From: Triglochin maritima
Taxonomy: Eukaryota; Streptophyta; Magnoliopsida; Alismatales; Juncaginaceae
Assembly: GCA_963682175.1 (NCBI GenBank)
Contig: OY821771.1
Location: 25,316,201-25,380,200 of the forward strand
Length of the DNA: 64,000 bases
Direction: 5' to 3'
Made by a program: the position numbers and the translations under genes. The notes under the pieces were generated by a model, which saw only the letters and a list, made by a program, of their open reading frames with translations, was not told the origin of the DNA and did no database searches. Positions 22,707 to 34,036 of the stretch are shown here, piece after piece. Within the stretch, counting starts at the first letter, position 1. Each line of letters starts with the position of its first letter.

Positions 22707-22745
22707 GACCGCCAATTAGCGGTCCAAGACCACTGATTAGCAGTC
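22707..22745. repeat. Paired 18-bp palindromes, OTA U3
   Basis: GACCGCCAATTAGCGGTC (22707-22724) and GACCACTGATTAGCAGTC (22728-22745). Both are inverted repeats around a central AATT/ATTA, with starts 21 bp apart. The second ends 121 bp before the TATA box. Corresponding pairs or single palindromes are in every full OTA LTR in the window. Confidence 0.85.
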
Positions 22746-22865
22746 TGTTTAGGTCCGGATCCGATAAAACTTTGTCGGGTCGTGTATTAGAGTGTATTTA
22801 GTCTATTTTTGGTACATGTTTAGTCATATACTGAGGGATTGTCCCATATTATCTTTTTCTATGGC

Positions 22866-22978
22866 TATAAATAGAACTCCTCCTCATTTTGTATTCACTC
22901 ATTACTTGGTGACATTCTCTCTACTTAGAGTAAAAGCCTTGAAGCAAAAACTCTTGCAATGTGAGTCATGTTAATAAA
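22866..22978 (+). promoter_or_regulatory. OTA LTR core promoter and poly(A) signal
   Basis: TATAAATA at 22866-22873 and AATAAA at 22973-22978, about 100 bp apart, defining a short putative R region. The same pair is at 56949/57079, 62196/62325 and 34669/34761, and TATA boxes are present in reverse copies. Function is inferred from position and conservation. Confidence 0.65.
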
Positions 22979-23750
22979 ATATTTTTTCTTAGTTTCTTTT
23001 AATATTGTCTTGTCTTTTAATTCTTGCATGCTTCTTTAGTTTAGTTTCCTTTCATTTAGCTTCTATAATATTTCTTGTTTGTATAGTTTAATTGCCTTTC
23101 ATTAGAATCTTTCGTTTTGTTAATGTAGTTTGTAGTATAATGATTAGAGAGTAGTTCCATCCCCCTTTGGGGGTGGAGATGATGTGCATACTTGCATTAA
23201 AGAATGGAAACGAATGCTTTATTTTGAATGTGTTGATAAATGTGAATGTATGCTTGCTTGTTAGAGTAGAATACTACACGTGATGGGTTTTGCCACAAAA
23301 CTTAGAAACCTCCCATGCTTGTTTAGGTTCTGAAATAACCAGCTTGTGTATATGAATGTTAATCAACTAGGTTAGTGAATGGATTGATAGGTTTTGCCAA
23401 AACCTTTACACACTTCCTACACATGAAAACACTACCTACCTTTGGGCCTATAGGATGCATTCTTCACCATATTTTTACATGTGTGCACACACTCCACACT
23501 TAGGGATTTTCCATTTCTGATTTCCAGCTTTCAATATCCCGCGCTTTCGTTTTCAATATCCCGCGATTTTCAGCTTACTCGTTTAGTGTAGTTAGTCTAG
23601 TTTAGTGTAATCACAACTTCTTCCCCTCATTTCCCACTTTCCTTCGAACAAACCAAAGTCGACACACCTCCATGTGGATCGACCCATATTTTCCACCGTT
23701 TCAACGCGGTCGTGCACTTACGGTTATTTTAAAACGTTCAATCAAGTTTT

Positions 23751-23768
23751 TGGCGTCGTTGCGAGGGA
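23751..23768 (+). other. Primer-binding site, tRNA-Asp type
   Basis: TGGCGTCGTTGCGAGGGA six bases after the LTR end. It is a mutated form of TGGCGCCGTTGCCGGGGA, the complement of the 3' end of plant tRNA-Asp used by Athila/Tat elements. A better-preserved copy is at 36290-36307 on the minus strand. Confidence 0.85.
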
Positions 23769-24860
23769 GGTGCTCTGTCTAGACTTTGGTTTGGACGATT
23801 CGAGTCGGTTTAATTTTTGTTTTTAGTTTTTGTTTGTTTCAGGGATATCTTGGCATCAAGGGGAGACAACTAGAGAAATTGGAGGAAGAAGGACACCAAA
23901 GTGACCACGAATTCGTGGTCGGGGACCGCCAATTGGCGGCCTGGTGAGCTGACTATGCTCCAAATTTTGTTCTGCTTGTTTGTTTCGTCAATTTAGTAGT
24001 CTGGGTGCATGTTTCAACCTGTAGCTAGCTCCCAGATTAATCAATTCCCCTTTTAAGACAACTTGGACCAAAAAACTCAAAGCAAAAGATTAGACATCTT
24101 GCCATCTAGGTCATGCATCATTTGTAGACCTTGCACGCATTTGTCTTTTCTTTTCTTTACATTCTTGTTGTCGATTGCTGACGTGAGGTACGTGCACCCA
24201 TTTTCTCATTCATGCATGGTTAAAACATGCATTAGTTAATAAGGTGCATCGGGACAAGAGTGAGGTGAGTGCTTGTTTGGTGAGTTGATTGCTAGCCTAA
24301 GATTTCAAAACATCTTTAAGGGGCATCACCTATATTCTTCAAAGATAAAGTGGGGGATTTCATCACCCCTCCCTTAGCCCCAAAAAGCACACTCAAGTAA
24401 AGCCTTAATCTAAAAGCAAGTACACATTTGCCTTAAGGAATTCGGACGCACTAGGAGAATGATCGAGTTGAGACCGTCATGACCTAATCGACGTCGCCTG
24501 CCTTGTCGATAGTAGGAGGTACTGGATCTCCAGATTTGGTATCACTTGCTGGGCATTGTGGTCTTTGTTGTAGGGAGGTGAGGCGTGTCAAGACTAGTGA
24601 CCTCAAAGTTAGGCGTCGTCTAGCCTAAGGACTCATAGCCATAAGTTGTTTGAGTTGTGCTTGCTAGATTAGGCTTCTACCCTCTCCCACTACCCACACT
24701 AGTTTCTAGGAATTCATTCCTTCTCCTTTGAGTCATCTTCTTCTTACCTACTTCTACGTTCTAGTCTCCTCCCCTTTACACTCTCTGGTAGCGTTTTAGG
24801 GTCGAGTCGAGTACTTTTTGCGAGCTTAACCTCATGGTGGTGAGAGTGGTCAACTTGAGA
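23769..24860 (+). other. OTA noncoding leader
   Basis: Long untranslated leader between PBS and gag, matched by 52552-53650 and, reversed, by 35406-36289. Landmarks are paired palindromes at 23903-23920 (GACCACGAATTCGTGGTC, perfect) and 23924-23941, then CAAAGCAAAAGATTAGACATC, GTCATGCATCA, GGGGCATCACC and GTAGGGAGGTGAGG. No open reading of note. Confidence 0.75.
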
Positions 24861-24871
24861 GTTTTTTTTTG

Positions 24872-25223
24872 AGATGGATGGTTACATGGGCGACCATCCT
24901 TATCATTGTTGGGACCAGGACAATTCTCCCTAGTACTCCAGACCCATGCATCCTGGGGTGCCTCAGACAAACACTCTGTATGGTTGCGACAATCTTCATT
25001 GTGTGACTGAGCAATCTTCATATTGAGGTAATATGAGAGAGGCACCGACTGCTAGACCATCATCTAGTTACATCGGATCATATGTTGGTCAACAAACTCA
25101 GATATTACAAGACCATTTGGCCTCTTTCATGCACGTGGTAGATGACATGAGTGCATCGGTGGCTCCAGAAGCCGTACCATGTGACTGTTGTGGGTTGAGT
25201 GGTCATGTTATCGGGGAATGTTC
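24872..25223 (+). pseudogene. OTA mini-gag remnant with zinc knuckle
   Basis: Starts MDGYMGDHPYHCWDQDNSP, with in-frame stops at 24929 and 25023. It then runs open as REAPTARPSSSYIG… LASFMHVVDDMSA to a zinc knuckle CDCCGLSGHVIGEC (CX2CX4HX4C, about 25170-25212). The capsid domain present in the other OTA gag (53880-54415) is missing, so the N-terminal and nucleocapsid parts are fused by deletion. A copia LTR cuts it at 25224; the last few open codons belong to that LTR. Confidence 0.72.
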
Positions 25224-26597
25224 TGAAGGGAATGTGTTCTAAAAGTTTTACTTTTAAATGTCAATTATTGTGAATTGAATGAGAAATCATTTTGTCCCTT
25301 GTTTATGTTATTCGTCTTTTAGAAGTGTTAAGGAAGAGACTCTTGGTCCGTAACCGTAGAGCTCTGAAAGATAATGGTTTGCATAAAGCAAAAGATATTC
25401 GCAATCATGGTAATTAACATGGGGCATTAATTACCGAGTTAAGATTGTCGTGTTGGTCATAGATCATTGTAGCTCTACAAGTGAGTGACAACACGGGTAC
25501 ACAAAAGAGGAAAATATTACTTTTGTATACTGAATGGACCTAATAAGTAAAATATTATAGAAATGTGTTTCTGTGTCATTAATATTTTACTTTGTCCTTG
25601 GTCCTTTCATATGAGACTTATATCCGATCACTTAAGAAATGCTTGATTAGACTAGTGTCTTAAGCTATCGATAAGTGTAGTGTAAAGGCATTGGTTGGTT
25701 AAGTATGACTTTCGTTGGAGAAGATAGTTAGTCAAAAGACTATCATTGCCCCTCTTAATTGAGTAATGATATTAGTGGGCCCCTTCATAAAGGAAAGTTA
25801 TAATGTGCATAATGTGATTTGAGTTAAGTCACATATTTATAACTAGCTTAAAGAGATCAAGAAATGAATACTAATACAAAGATGACACAATACTACTTTG
25901 TGTGTATTCTTAATATCATGAGGCAAGGGACGAACACAAGTGGTACACTCCAACACTAAATGGATCGGGTTTTGGTTCGAGTGGAATTAAGACATCTAAC
26001 TAATTGGGAGCTATAATGTGTAGCTAGATACCGCTTATAGCTTGTGGTATTAAGCTCTTAATATCACTGCCAACTTACTTTAGATCCTCCCATAGGTCAC
26101 ACCACAAAACTGGGAAACAAGGATTGGGGATTTTGAGTTCATAAGATGTGTCGGGTTTCATGTAGAAAATATGACACATGTGGTGAACAAGCAAAATCAA
26201 AATTATGTTGTGATTGATAACATAATTAGAATCTAAATTAAATTCAAATGTGATGTAAATATTATGGGGTGTAATGATTTATCATTACATAGGATAATAT
26301 GTTACATAAGTTGTGAATTTACTACTAATCCCGAAATGTCAAATTTTGTAGGGGTTAAACCGAAATTTGACAAGTCTGTAGTATTGTGCAAAAAATGTCG
26401 ACAAGTTAACAGTAAACGGTCGACCGATCGGTTTACGGTCGACCGGACACGTCTCAACCGATAACAGGGAATTTCGTTTGTTCGGAACGGTCGACCGAAT
26501 CTATCGGTCGGTCGACCGAACATTGCGATGAAATATTTTATTGTTGCGAACGGTCGACCGAAACTTGGTTTGAACGGTCGACCGAACCTCCAACATC
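25224..26597 (+). mobile_element. Copia LTR fragment (family of 31263-41100)
   Basis: Begins TGAAGGGAATGTGTTCTAAA, matching the 3' LTR start at 38972, and stays parallel to it: AGATAATGGTTTGCATAAA, ATTAATTACCGAG, GGTCACACCACAAAACTGGG. It breaks off within a GTCGAC-box island (26415-26585, three doublets spaced 19-24 bp) at about 26597, before the TATA box. It sits in the OTA mini-gag at its 5' side and abuts an OTA LTR piece at its 3' side. Confidence 0.85.
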
Positions 26598-27014
26598 TTA
26601 GACACCTCCCATGCTTGTTTAGGTTCTAAAATAACCAACTTGTCTATATGAATGTTAATCAACTATGTTAGTGAATGGATTGATAGGTTTTGTCATAACC
26701 TTTAGACACTTCCTATGCATGAAAACACTACCTACATTTGTGCCTATCGAATGCATTCTTCATCATCTTTTTACATGTGTGCACACACTCCACCCCTTAG
26801 GGGTTTTCCATTTCTTATTTCTAGCTTTCATCTTCTTTGTTTGTTTCATTCTAGTTTAGCGTAGTTACTTTAGTGTAGTTACAACTTCTTCCCCTCTTTT
26901 CCCACTTGCCTTCGAACAAACCAGAGTCGACACACCTCCCTGTTGATCGACCCGTATTGGCCACCGCTTCAGCGCGGCCGTGCACTTACGGTTATTTTAA
27001 AATGTTCAATCATA
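26598..27014 (+). mobile_element. OTA LTR fragment, 3' part
   Basis: Matches 23305-23744 (CACCTCCCATGCTTGTTTAGG, the TTGATAGGTTTTG repeat, TAGGGGTTTTCC, GGTTATTTTAAAATG) and ends TTCAATCA at 27014. By order it could be the 3' LTR of the element starting at 22338, but its 5' half is missing, and bases after 27014 do not match those before 22338. Confidence 0.82.
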
Positions 27015-27481
27015 TGTTATTATTATTCAATCACAGGGGCTTTTGTATATGTAAAACCCAATTTTCTATATCTATGTATATGCATACATATGAGAGGATT
27101 TTTACATAAGACTTGCACTAGACAATCTTCAAAAATGTGAGATGCGTGTTTATATTTTTCAATATCTACATCCATGGTGCAAGAGAAAATTGCGGAGAAG
27201 ACGCTGAGGAGGCGGAAAGGTCAAGGACGTAGGAACATATAAACTCACACTGATATGTGTGAATGGATATATTTATGTTTGTGTGCTTGACATGTATGTG
27301 ATTGTGTAGATGAATGTTAGGATGTGTATAGATGATAAATATGCATGATCACCTAAATTCTAAAATCACATATAAATGTTTAAAATGTACAACCAAAAAG
27401 TAAGAGTATTTTTTTCTTCTTATTTCGTCCACTAGCAGTCATCGAACGAGGGATATTCTGCTTGCCCTTAGTGGGAGATAG
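27015..27481 (+). other. Unassigned AT-rich stretch
   Basis: No LTR, coding or tandem repeat recognised. The last about 20 bases before the D LTR read AGTGGGAGATAG, purine-rich like a copia polypurine tract, but nothing else supports that. Confidence 0.45.
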
Positions 27482-29470
27482 TGTAAGACCCACTCTCCTA
27501 CTACACTATTAAGTCTTATTTCATCCTTATACTTATTTATGTGTTATCTTTATGCTTGATGTATTTTTGTGATCTTATGCTTTTGGGAAAGTTTCCTTTC
27601 GAGGAAAAGTTTTCCTTTTGGGCAAGTCAAATGGGCTCACAAGCGGGTGCGATTCATCGGGCAACTTGTACCGATTCACTCAATCGGGTCAATCGAGGCG
27701 AGTTGTTTGTGTAAATCGACTTAGATAGTTGTTAGGGGTTTGTGAGGCATGATGAGTGGCCATGTGAGGTGGCTCCATGTCAGCAAATGGAGATCTGATT
27801 TTGCAAGCAAAAGGAAGGAAGAATCAAGGGGAGATTTTGGTGCACATGTTGGTCTTTTATTGTTGTAAGTTGAACTTTGGATTTGATTTCCTCTTAGCTT
27901 GTGGGCTGATTTCGTGGGATCCAGGGCTGAGTGGGCTGGGGGAGGATCATGTGGCATCCGCAAGAGGAGAACTAATTTTGGCTGCAATATTTGATGTGCA
28001 TGTTTTAGGCAAGTGTTAATGAAGAATATTTCCCATTCTTTTGTTGCCTTTCTCTGTTTCCTTGAGACAAAACCAGACCTTACTCTAGCCTTCCATATCC
28101 TTTTTCTCTCCCTCTCCCACGAAATCCAGACTCTCTCCTCCTCCCTCCGACGTGGTGTAGCTGCAGCTCCGGCGAAGCAATCAAATCCGGCGTGGTTGCT
28201 AGAAGAAGTGTTGCTTGTTGGTGCGGCTAGGAAGAGGCTGTTGTGGGCTGTTCTCTAACGATCTCCGGTGAGATTTTCAGTAAACTCAGGTATGCTCCTG
28301 GTCCTTGAATGAGATGAGAGGTGGGGTGATGGTGAGACGGTTGGCTATCACGCGAGGTTGCTGCTGGTGCGAGTGTTGCACCATCATGCCAGTAGCCTTA
28401 GGCACAGGAAGCTTCCTGCGTGGCTGTGGGTGATTATGGAGCTTCAGTGAGCTCCGGTGGGGTTGGGCCTTGTTCTTACTATGACAACCTAGAGGGTAGG
28501 GATGGGGGCACAACTGCGGTGGGAGACGATCTGGCCATCACGCGGGTGCAAGGTGGAACAAATCGGGTAACTAGTTAACACCACACTTGTCGTTCCTGCG
28601 TTGTGGGGTTGGCTGATCTGACTTGCCTCATTGTGTGCTCATCTTTCTTGCCTCGGGAAGTCTGGAAGGAATAGGTCAGAAGGTCAGGGGACGGATCCAG
28701 GAGGGTTGCATGCATAGATGTGTTCCAATTGTGGTTGTATCTGTAGCTATTGTACGCTTGTCAATTATGTTGTATGTTTAGTGCTTCTGATTTTGCTCCT
28801 TTAGTAATTACTCATCTCTATGATATGATTTCCTGAGAATATTCTAGTATATACATGTATATATGCATGTAGTATGAGAATGAAATCAGAAATTCTATCG
28901 TCTATGAGTTTCGCTACATGCCATGCTAGTGGGAGAGTAGTTCATCGTCTCATGTGTGTTTGAAGATTTATGAATGTGTTTGGTTTACGTATTGCACATG
29001 CATGTTCTGATTTTATTGAGTTATTGAAGTTATATGCTCCTGCAAGAATCTGAATATGTCGTATATATGTTAAACTAAATGTGGATATACTCATCAAACT
29101 AGACATCTGTCATGTAAACTTTGTGGTACCCTACTCTAATTGCCGAATTTAGTTGTTGTGCATGTATTGTGAACCTCATCATTTTACTTGCTGCTGATTA
29201 GAGTGTGCTTTTATGAATGCATGAATATGACTTGGGAACTTGACCTCATGACCATTATTCATGTCCCATCGCTAGCCCCATATTGATGTTGTGATTGGTG
29301 ATGTTGTGGTGATGAATGATTGGTTGTTTGTTATTGTTAATGCTTAGCGTCATTTCTGATATGATTGGAGCGGTTATGAGTGTAATTGTATACTCTTCAT
29401 ATTGAGCTCACTCTGGATTATGTAGCTATAGAGATGTATAGATCCATAGATATCTTGCGAAAGAGTGTTG
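27482..29470 (+). mobile_element. D-family (Tekay-like) LTR, 5' part
   Basis: Starts TGTAAGACCCACTCTCC. It follows the reverse complement of the solo LTR at 57894-63652 through several landmarks: CACAAGCGGGTGCGA, the CTTTCTCTGTTTCCTTGAGACAA stretch, a GC-richer CTCCGGCGAAGC region (about 28140-28270), and GGGTTGCATGCAT. Similarity fades at about 29470, so the LTR 3' part with the usual …GGGCATTACA end is missing. The 28013-28258 open stretch is within this LTR and is not a gene. Confidence 0.78.
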
Positions 29471-30779
29471 GTCGCAAAAGAAGGTGGAGGAGAGCTTGAA
29501 TAAATTCAAAACCCATGAATGCGTTACTATAGATTGAAATAAATATTGTATAATCATCTCATCATGATCCATGGCTCCTGCTGATTGCATGTTCGATTTC
29601 CATGATCCATGATTACTATAGCATGTGCTTTACCAAATTTATTATAATTGTTGTTGTTGTTGTTATGGGTATGATGATGTAGGTGCATGCAAGTAAGTTC
29701 ATGTTGTGATGTTATGACTACGATTTCATGATTTAGTTGTTGTCTAGATACATCTTGCACATGTATATTTAACCATCAAAATCTTATTATAATTACACAT
29801 TTGATTTGTTGTCCTCATAAATCATGTACATGTAAATATAGAAATCCATGGAGATCTTGTTATTATGACATGATTTAATTATTGCCTAGATATATCTCGT
29901 GCATGAGTATTGTCCATCAATATCTTGTAATTATTTCCATATTTTATTTGATGTCCTCATACATCATGCGCATGAAGACATATTCCCATTGATTTGCTGC
30001 CATCATACCCCCATGTGCATGTAGAGGTATATAAATCTACGGAGATCTTGTTATCATTGTATGATTTAATTTTTGACTATATGCATCTTGTACATATGTA
30101 TGATCTATCGAGATCTAGTATTATTACATGCTTTTTTTGCTTTCTATACACGTCATGTGCATGTAGATATATATCCATTGAGAGCTTGTTTCCATTCCAT
30201 GATTTATTTGCTGCCTAAATACACCATGTGCACGTATGTTTATCTATAGAGAGCTTGTTATTCCTTCTTCATTTAATTGTTGTCTTGATACATTACATGT
30301 ATGTTATGTATATTTTAGTTGCTGGAACAATATGATCTCATGATTAGCTTGTTGTTAAATACCATATGTTATGTACGTTTAGTTGCTACTAAGACGTCGC
30401 ATATGCATATATTAATTGGTTGCCGGAAATTATATGATCCTCATGGATAATTACTGTCAAGATGTCGCATATGTATGTACATATTAGTTGCTGGAAATTT
30501 TTTGACAATCTATCATAGGTTCATACATTATTACTTGCTGGATTTCATGTGACCCTTCTAATTAGTTTCTTGTCAACATATATTATCATCATGTATGATT
30601 ACTTGCTGGATTTTAGGTGATCTTCATGGTTAAATTATTGTCCACATGTCATATTTTCTCTTATTAATTGTTGTTAGATTCTTGTGATTGGTTCATGATT
30701 TGTTCTCAAAATCTTTGGTTGTCATTGCACTAGTATTTCATCGTCTTATAGCTTTTGTTGTTGTGGTTTGAGCGTGAGG
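29471..30779 (+). repeat. Degenerate tandem array of roughly 80-100 bp units
   Basis: From about 29550 to 30660 the same words recur in order: CATGATTTAATTGTTG(C/T)C, then TAGATACATC, then TGTGCATGTAGATAT, then ATCTTGTTAT or GAGCTTGTT. About ten imperfect copies can be followed, the later ones shorter. Noncoding throughout. Its origin is unclear; it may be a decayed part of the D element that the solo copy at 57894 lacks. Confidence 0.6.
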
Positions 30780-31010
30780 ATGACATGAGGAATTTGTATC
30801 CCGAACTTTTGTTGAGAGTTAGGGATCGCAAATTTTGAAGACGAATTTTTGTTAAGGGGTGGTAGGTTGTAAGACCCGCTCTCCTACTACACTATTAAGT
30901 ATTACTTCATCCATATACTTATTTATGTGTTATCTTTATACTTGACGTATTTTTGAGATTTTATGCTTTGTTTCGGGAAAGTTTCCTTTCGAGAAAGTCA
31001 AATTTCCTCT
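30780..31010 (+). mobile_element. D-family internal 3' end and start of second LTR
   Basis: GAAGACGAATTTTTGTTAAG followed by GGGTGGTAGG is the end-of-internal and polypurine pattern of Tekay elements. It is followed by a second LTR start at 30867 (TGTAAGACCCGCTCTCC), parallel to 27482 for about 140 bp and cut near 31010. Nearly all of gag-pol between the two LTR starts is gone. Confidence 0.72.
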
Positions 31011-31262
31011 TAATTAAAATGACAAGAGTCATAAGAGTTTGAAAATGCAAATGATGCAATATTTCAAAATGGTTATGATTAGAAAATGTTTTCTTACCTT
31101 GATTTTATCATATATTTGGTATCCCTTAGCTAGTTTATATTATAATTGATAGGATCTCGTATTGCTGCATTTATGGACAAATTTTTATTTGTAGTATTGA
31201 TTTTCAAATATAAAATTGATAAATCTCATATAATATATTTTGTAGAAAAGTAGAATATTCAA
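31011..31262 (+). other. AT-rich sequence upstream of copia gag
   Basis: No PBS or LTR end recognised. The 5' LTR of the copia element that follows is missing. Confidence 0.45.
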
Positions 31263-31268
31263 CCTATT

Positions 31269-32140
31269 GTGCGATCTATGATTGAAAAACATCTGTTGGC
31301 AAATGATGACTCAAACTTCATAAGCTGGCAACTCAAGCTAAATATCGTGTTGAAGTTTGGGAAACTACCTCACATTTTGGATGGTGAAATCCCAAAATTA
31401 AATGAGAAGGCAACCGATAGCGAGAGAGAGGCAAAAGCAAAGTGGGAAGTCCAAGAGAACTAAGTTCACGGTCTAATGTTGGCCTCCATGGGTGACTCCC
31501 TTCAAGCGAAATACTTGGATTCAAAACCCAAGAAGACCATGGAAGCTCTAACAAAGATGTTCATGGATAGTGCTAGAAAATAGCGCTAATGACCATCATC
31601 GCACTCACAAGGTGCCACATGATAGAGGGAACATCAGTATCTATGCATTTTCTCACTATGCAAGGATACCTCGAGAAGTTGTCGAAGCTCTCTTCCCCAA
31701 TGCCGAATGATATTGCGGATGATTTGATTCTTGACACTCTAGCCCCGTCCTACAATGACTTCATTATGCACTATCATTTGCGTGAGAAAGGGGTGACTCT
31801 TGAGGATCTTCACAACGCTCTCAAAATGGCTGAAGTTGACATGGGCAAGGGTCATGACAAGCACGTCGTAGCCGTCCTTGGAAGGAGCAAGAAGATCACC
31901 AAAGGTAAAGGCAAATTCACCAAAAAGACGTCAATTAAGAGCAAGGGAGTAGGAGGTACTCGTGTGAGTGCCTCGAGGCGGAATTCTTCGAAATCCCCGA
32001 CTCCCAACATGGAGTGCTTTCCTTGCGGTGAAAAGGGACACATCCGGCAAAATTGCCCCAAGTACAAGGAGGACCTTGACAATGGAGTGATTGTGCATAA
32101 CCGTCCCAAAAAAGGCCAAAGGTATATTTTTCTGAGATAA
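31269..32140 (+). pseudogene. copia gag remnant
   Basis: N-terminal block QPIVRSMIEKHLLANDDSNF, then ISWQLKLNIVLKFGKLPHIL (31269-31463), closed by TAA at 31461-31463. A frame slip near 31585 leads to an open block 31589-32140 with MQGYLEKLSKLSSPMPNDIADD and the zinc knuckle CFPCGEKGHIRQNC (about 32020-32060). This is the normal gag layout of this copia group; an in-frame stop and the slip make it non-functional. Confidence 0.87.
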
Positions 32141-33430
32141 ATTTAGTCACCTCTATCCATGATTGGGTAATTGATACTGAATCTTGTGCTCACATAATTT
32201 CTAATATGCGGCTAGTAAAGGATAGGAAGGAACTCGTGAAGAACAAGATGATTTTGAAGGTTGGAAATGGTGCAAGTGTTGTTGCGATTACACAAGGTTC
32301 CGTGGAGCTTCAATTATCTAGTGGTTTAGATTTATGTTTGAAGAACGTCTATTATGTGTCTTCGATTAGCAAGAATATTATTTCTGTATCATGTTTGGAT
32401 ATGGATAATTTTAATATAAACATTTCAAACTCTTGATTGTCTATATTGAAGAATAGAATTTTCTATGCAAATGCATTCGTGAGGAATGATCTCTATTTGC
32501 TTGAATTAAATAATAGACAAAATTTTAAACATCAATAACAAAAGGCTTAGAACTACTCATGTGAATGATACTCTTCTGGCATTATCGTCTTGGTCACATA
32601 AATGAAAAATGCATCAAGATTGTAAGAAGCTAACCTTCTTGGTCAAATTGATTTTAGATCATTGGAGACGTGCAAGCCTTGCCTGATGGGAAAAATGAAC
32701 AAGAGGCCTTTCAAGAAGAAAGGTCCAAGAGCGAATAACTTGCTAAATTTGATACATTCTAATGTATGTGGTCCAATGAGTACAAGTTCATGAGACGGTT
32801 TTAGGTACTTCATTACGTTCACGGATGACTATAGTCGTTATGGCTATATTTATCTAATGAGAAACAAAAGCGAATCCTTTGACAAGTTCAAGGAATTCAA
32901 GAATGAAGTAGAGAACCAACTCAACAAGAAAATCAACTCTCTACCAACCGATTGTGGATGTGAGTACTTAAGTACTGAATTTGATTCGTTCCTAAAGGAG
33001 TCTGGTATTGTACCACAACTCAGTCCGTCCGGAACACATCAATGGAATGGGGTATCCAAAAGGATAAATATGACATTGCTCGACATGGTTCGATCAATGA
33101 TGAGTCATGCTGAATTACCATTTTACTTTTGGAGTTATGCACTAGAAACTGCGGCTTACACACTAAATAATGCTCCATCCAAATCTGTGGAGAAAATGGC
33201 TTATGAGTTGTGGAGTGGTAAAACACCTTAGCTCAATTTTCTCAAGATTTAGGGTTGTGAGGCCTACGTCAAGAGATTTATGTCGACCAAACTTCAAACA
33301 AAAGCAGATAAGTGCTTCTTTATAGGTTATCCTCGTGAGACAATAGGATACTACTATTGGCATATAGCCTCTAATCGAGTGATTGTAGAGAAGGATGTCG
33401 TATTCCTAGAAAAGAATTTTTGGAAAGAAT
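32141..33430 (+). pseudogene. copia protease-integrase remnant
   Basis: Protease begins HDWVIDTESCAH (about 32157-32190). The active-site DTG has become DTE, so it is inactive. The GAG-pre-integrase part (VRNDLYLLEL, about 32480) has stops. The integrase core reads FTDDYSRYGYIYLM (about 32818), DCGCEYLSTEFDSFL and GIVPQLSPSGTHQWNGVSKR (about 33005-33060), with a final open block 32857-33231. The usual PQQNGVAER-type motif is altered to HQWNGVSKR. Confidence 0.87.
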
Positions 33431-34036
33431 AAAAGGTAGTGGGAGTAGAACTGTGCTTGAGGAAACTCAAGATATTCTACAAGATCATGATATGGATAGT
33501 GACATTCAAGATCACGAAGGCCCAACCGAGGTTCCTTTGGCTAGTGGGAGCGTGAGTGAGAGACCCTCGCAAGCAATTGTGAGAGAAACTCAATCATCCC
33601 CACCTAGTGTACATATGAGAATCGAACACGAGCCAATTCCGTAAGAAATTGTGGAAGAGGTTCGAGAAGTACATGTAGAAACAAAAAAACTTAGAACGTC
33701 AACGAGGGAAAGGAAGAAACCCGATATGTATTTGGGACTTCATGAGATCATGGTACTTGATACCAATGACCCCTAGACCTTTCAAGAAGCAATGGAAAGA
33801 GATGACTCTGAACTTTGGTTCAAAGCCATAGAATTCGAAATAGAATCCATGTATGACAATCAAGTGTGGAACTTGGTTGACCTTCCTCAAGGAAAGAAAG
33901 TCATTCAAAATAAATGGGTTTTTAAGAGGAAGATAGACATGGATGGGAACTTGACAACCTAAAAGGCAAGGCTTGTAGCAAAAGGTTTCACTCAAGTTCA
34001 AGGAATTGACTATGATGAAAAAATTTCACCGGTTGT
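33431..34036 (+). pseudogene. copia RT N-terminal part
   Basis: The linker (33420-33644) is followed by the RT start: ESMYDNQVWNLVDLPQGKK, NKWVFKRKIDMDGNL, a TAA near 33961, KARLVAKGFTQVQGIDYDEK and ISPVV. Reading is cut at 34036 by the solo LTR; it continues at 35270. Confidence 0.87.

Larger units (their letters stand above)
22338..23744 (+). mobile_element. OTA-type 5' LTR, full length (1407 bp)
   Basis: Starts TGATTGACATCATTTCATGC and ends AAACGTTCAATCA, followed by AGTTTT and a PBS. It is the reference copy for the OTA family here. U3 carries two 18-bp palindromes (22707-22745), then the TATA box at 22866 and the AATAAA signal at 22973. The segment CCATCCCCCTTTGGGGG (23158) and the 3' stretch GACACACCTCCATGTGG occur in all copies. 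Confidence 0.92.

Noticed and set aside
22333..27019. One complete OTA element from 22338 to 27014
   Set aside because: The LTR orders fit, but flanking bases (AGTAA and TATGT) differ and the second LTR lacks its 5' half; left as separate pieces.
27470..27481. Possible copia polypurine tract AGTGGGAGATAG
   Set aside because: Followed by a D-family LTR start, not a copia LTR; too short to stand alone.
28013..28258. GC-richer open stretch with CTCCGGCG words, like a plant gene 5' exon
   Set aside because: It aligns with the inside of the D-family solo LTR at 59900-60140, so it is LTR sequence, not a host gene.
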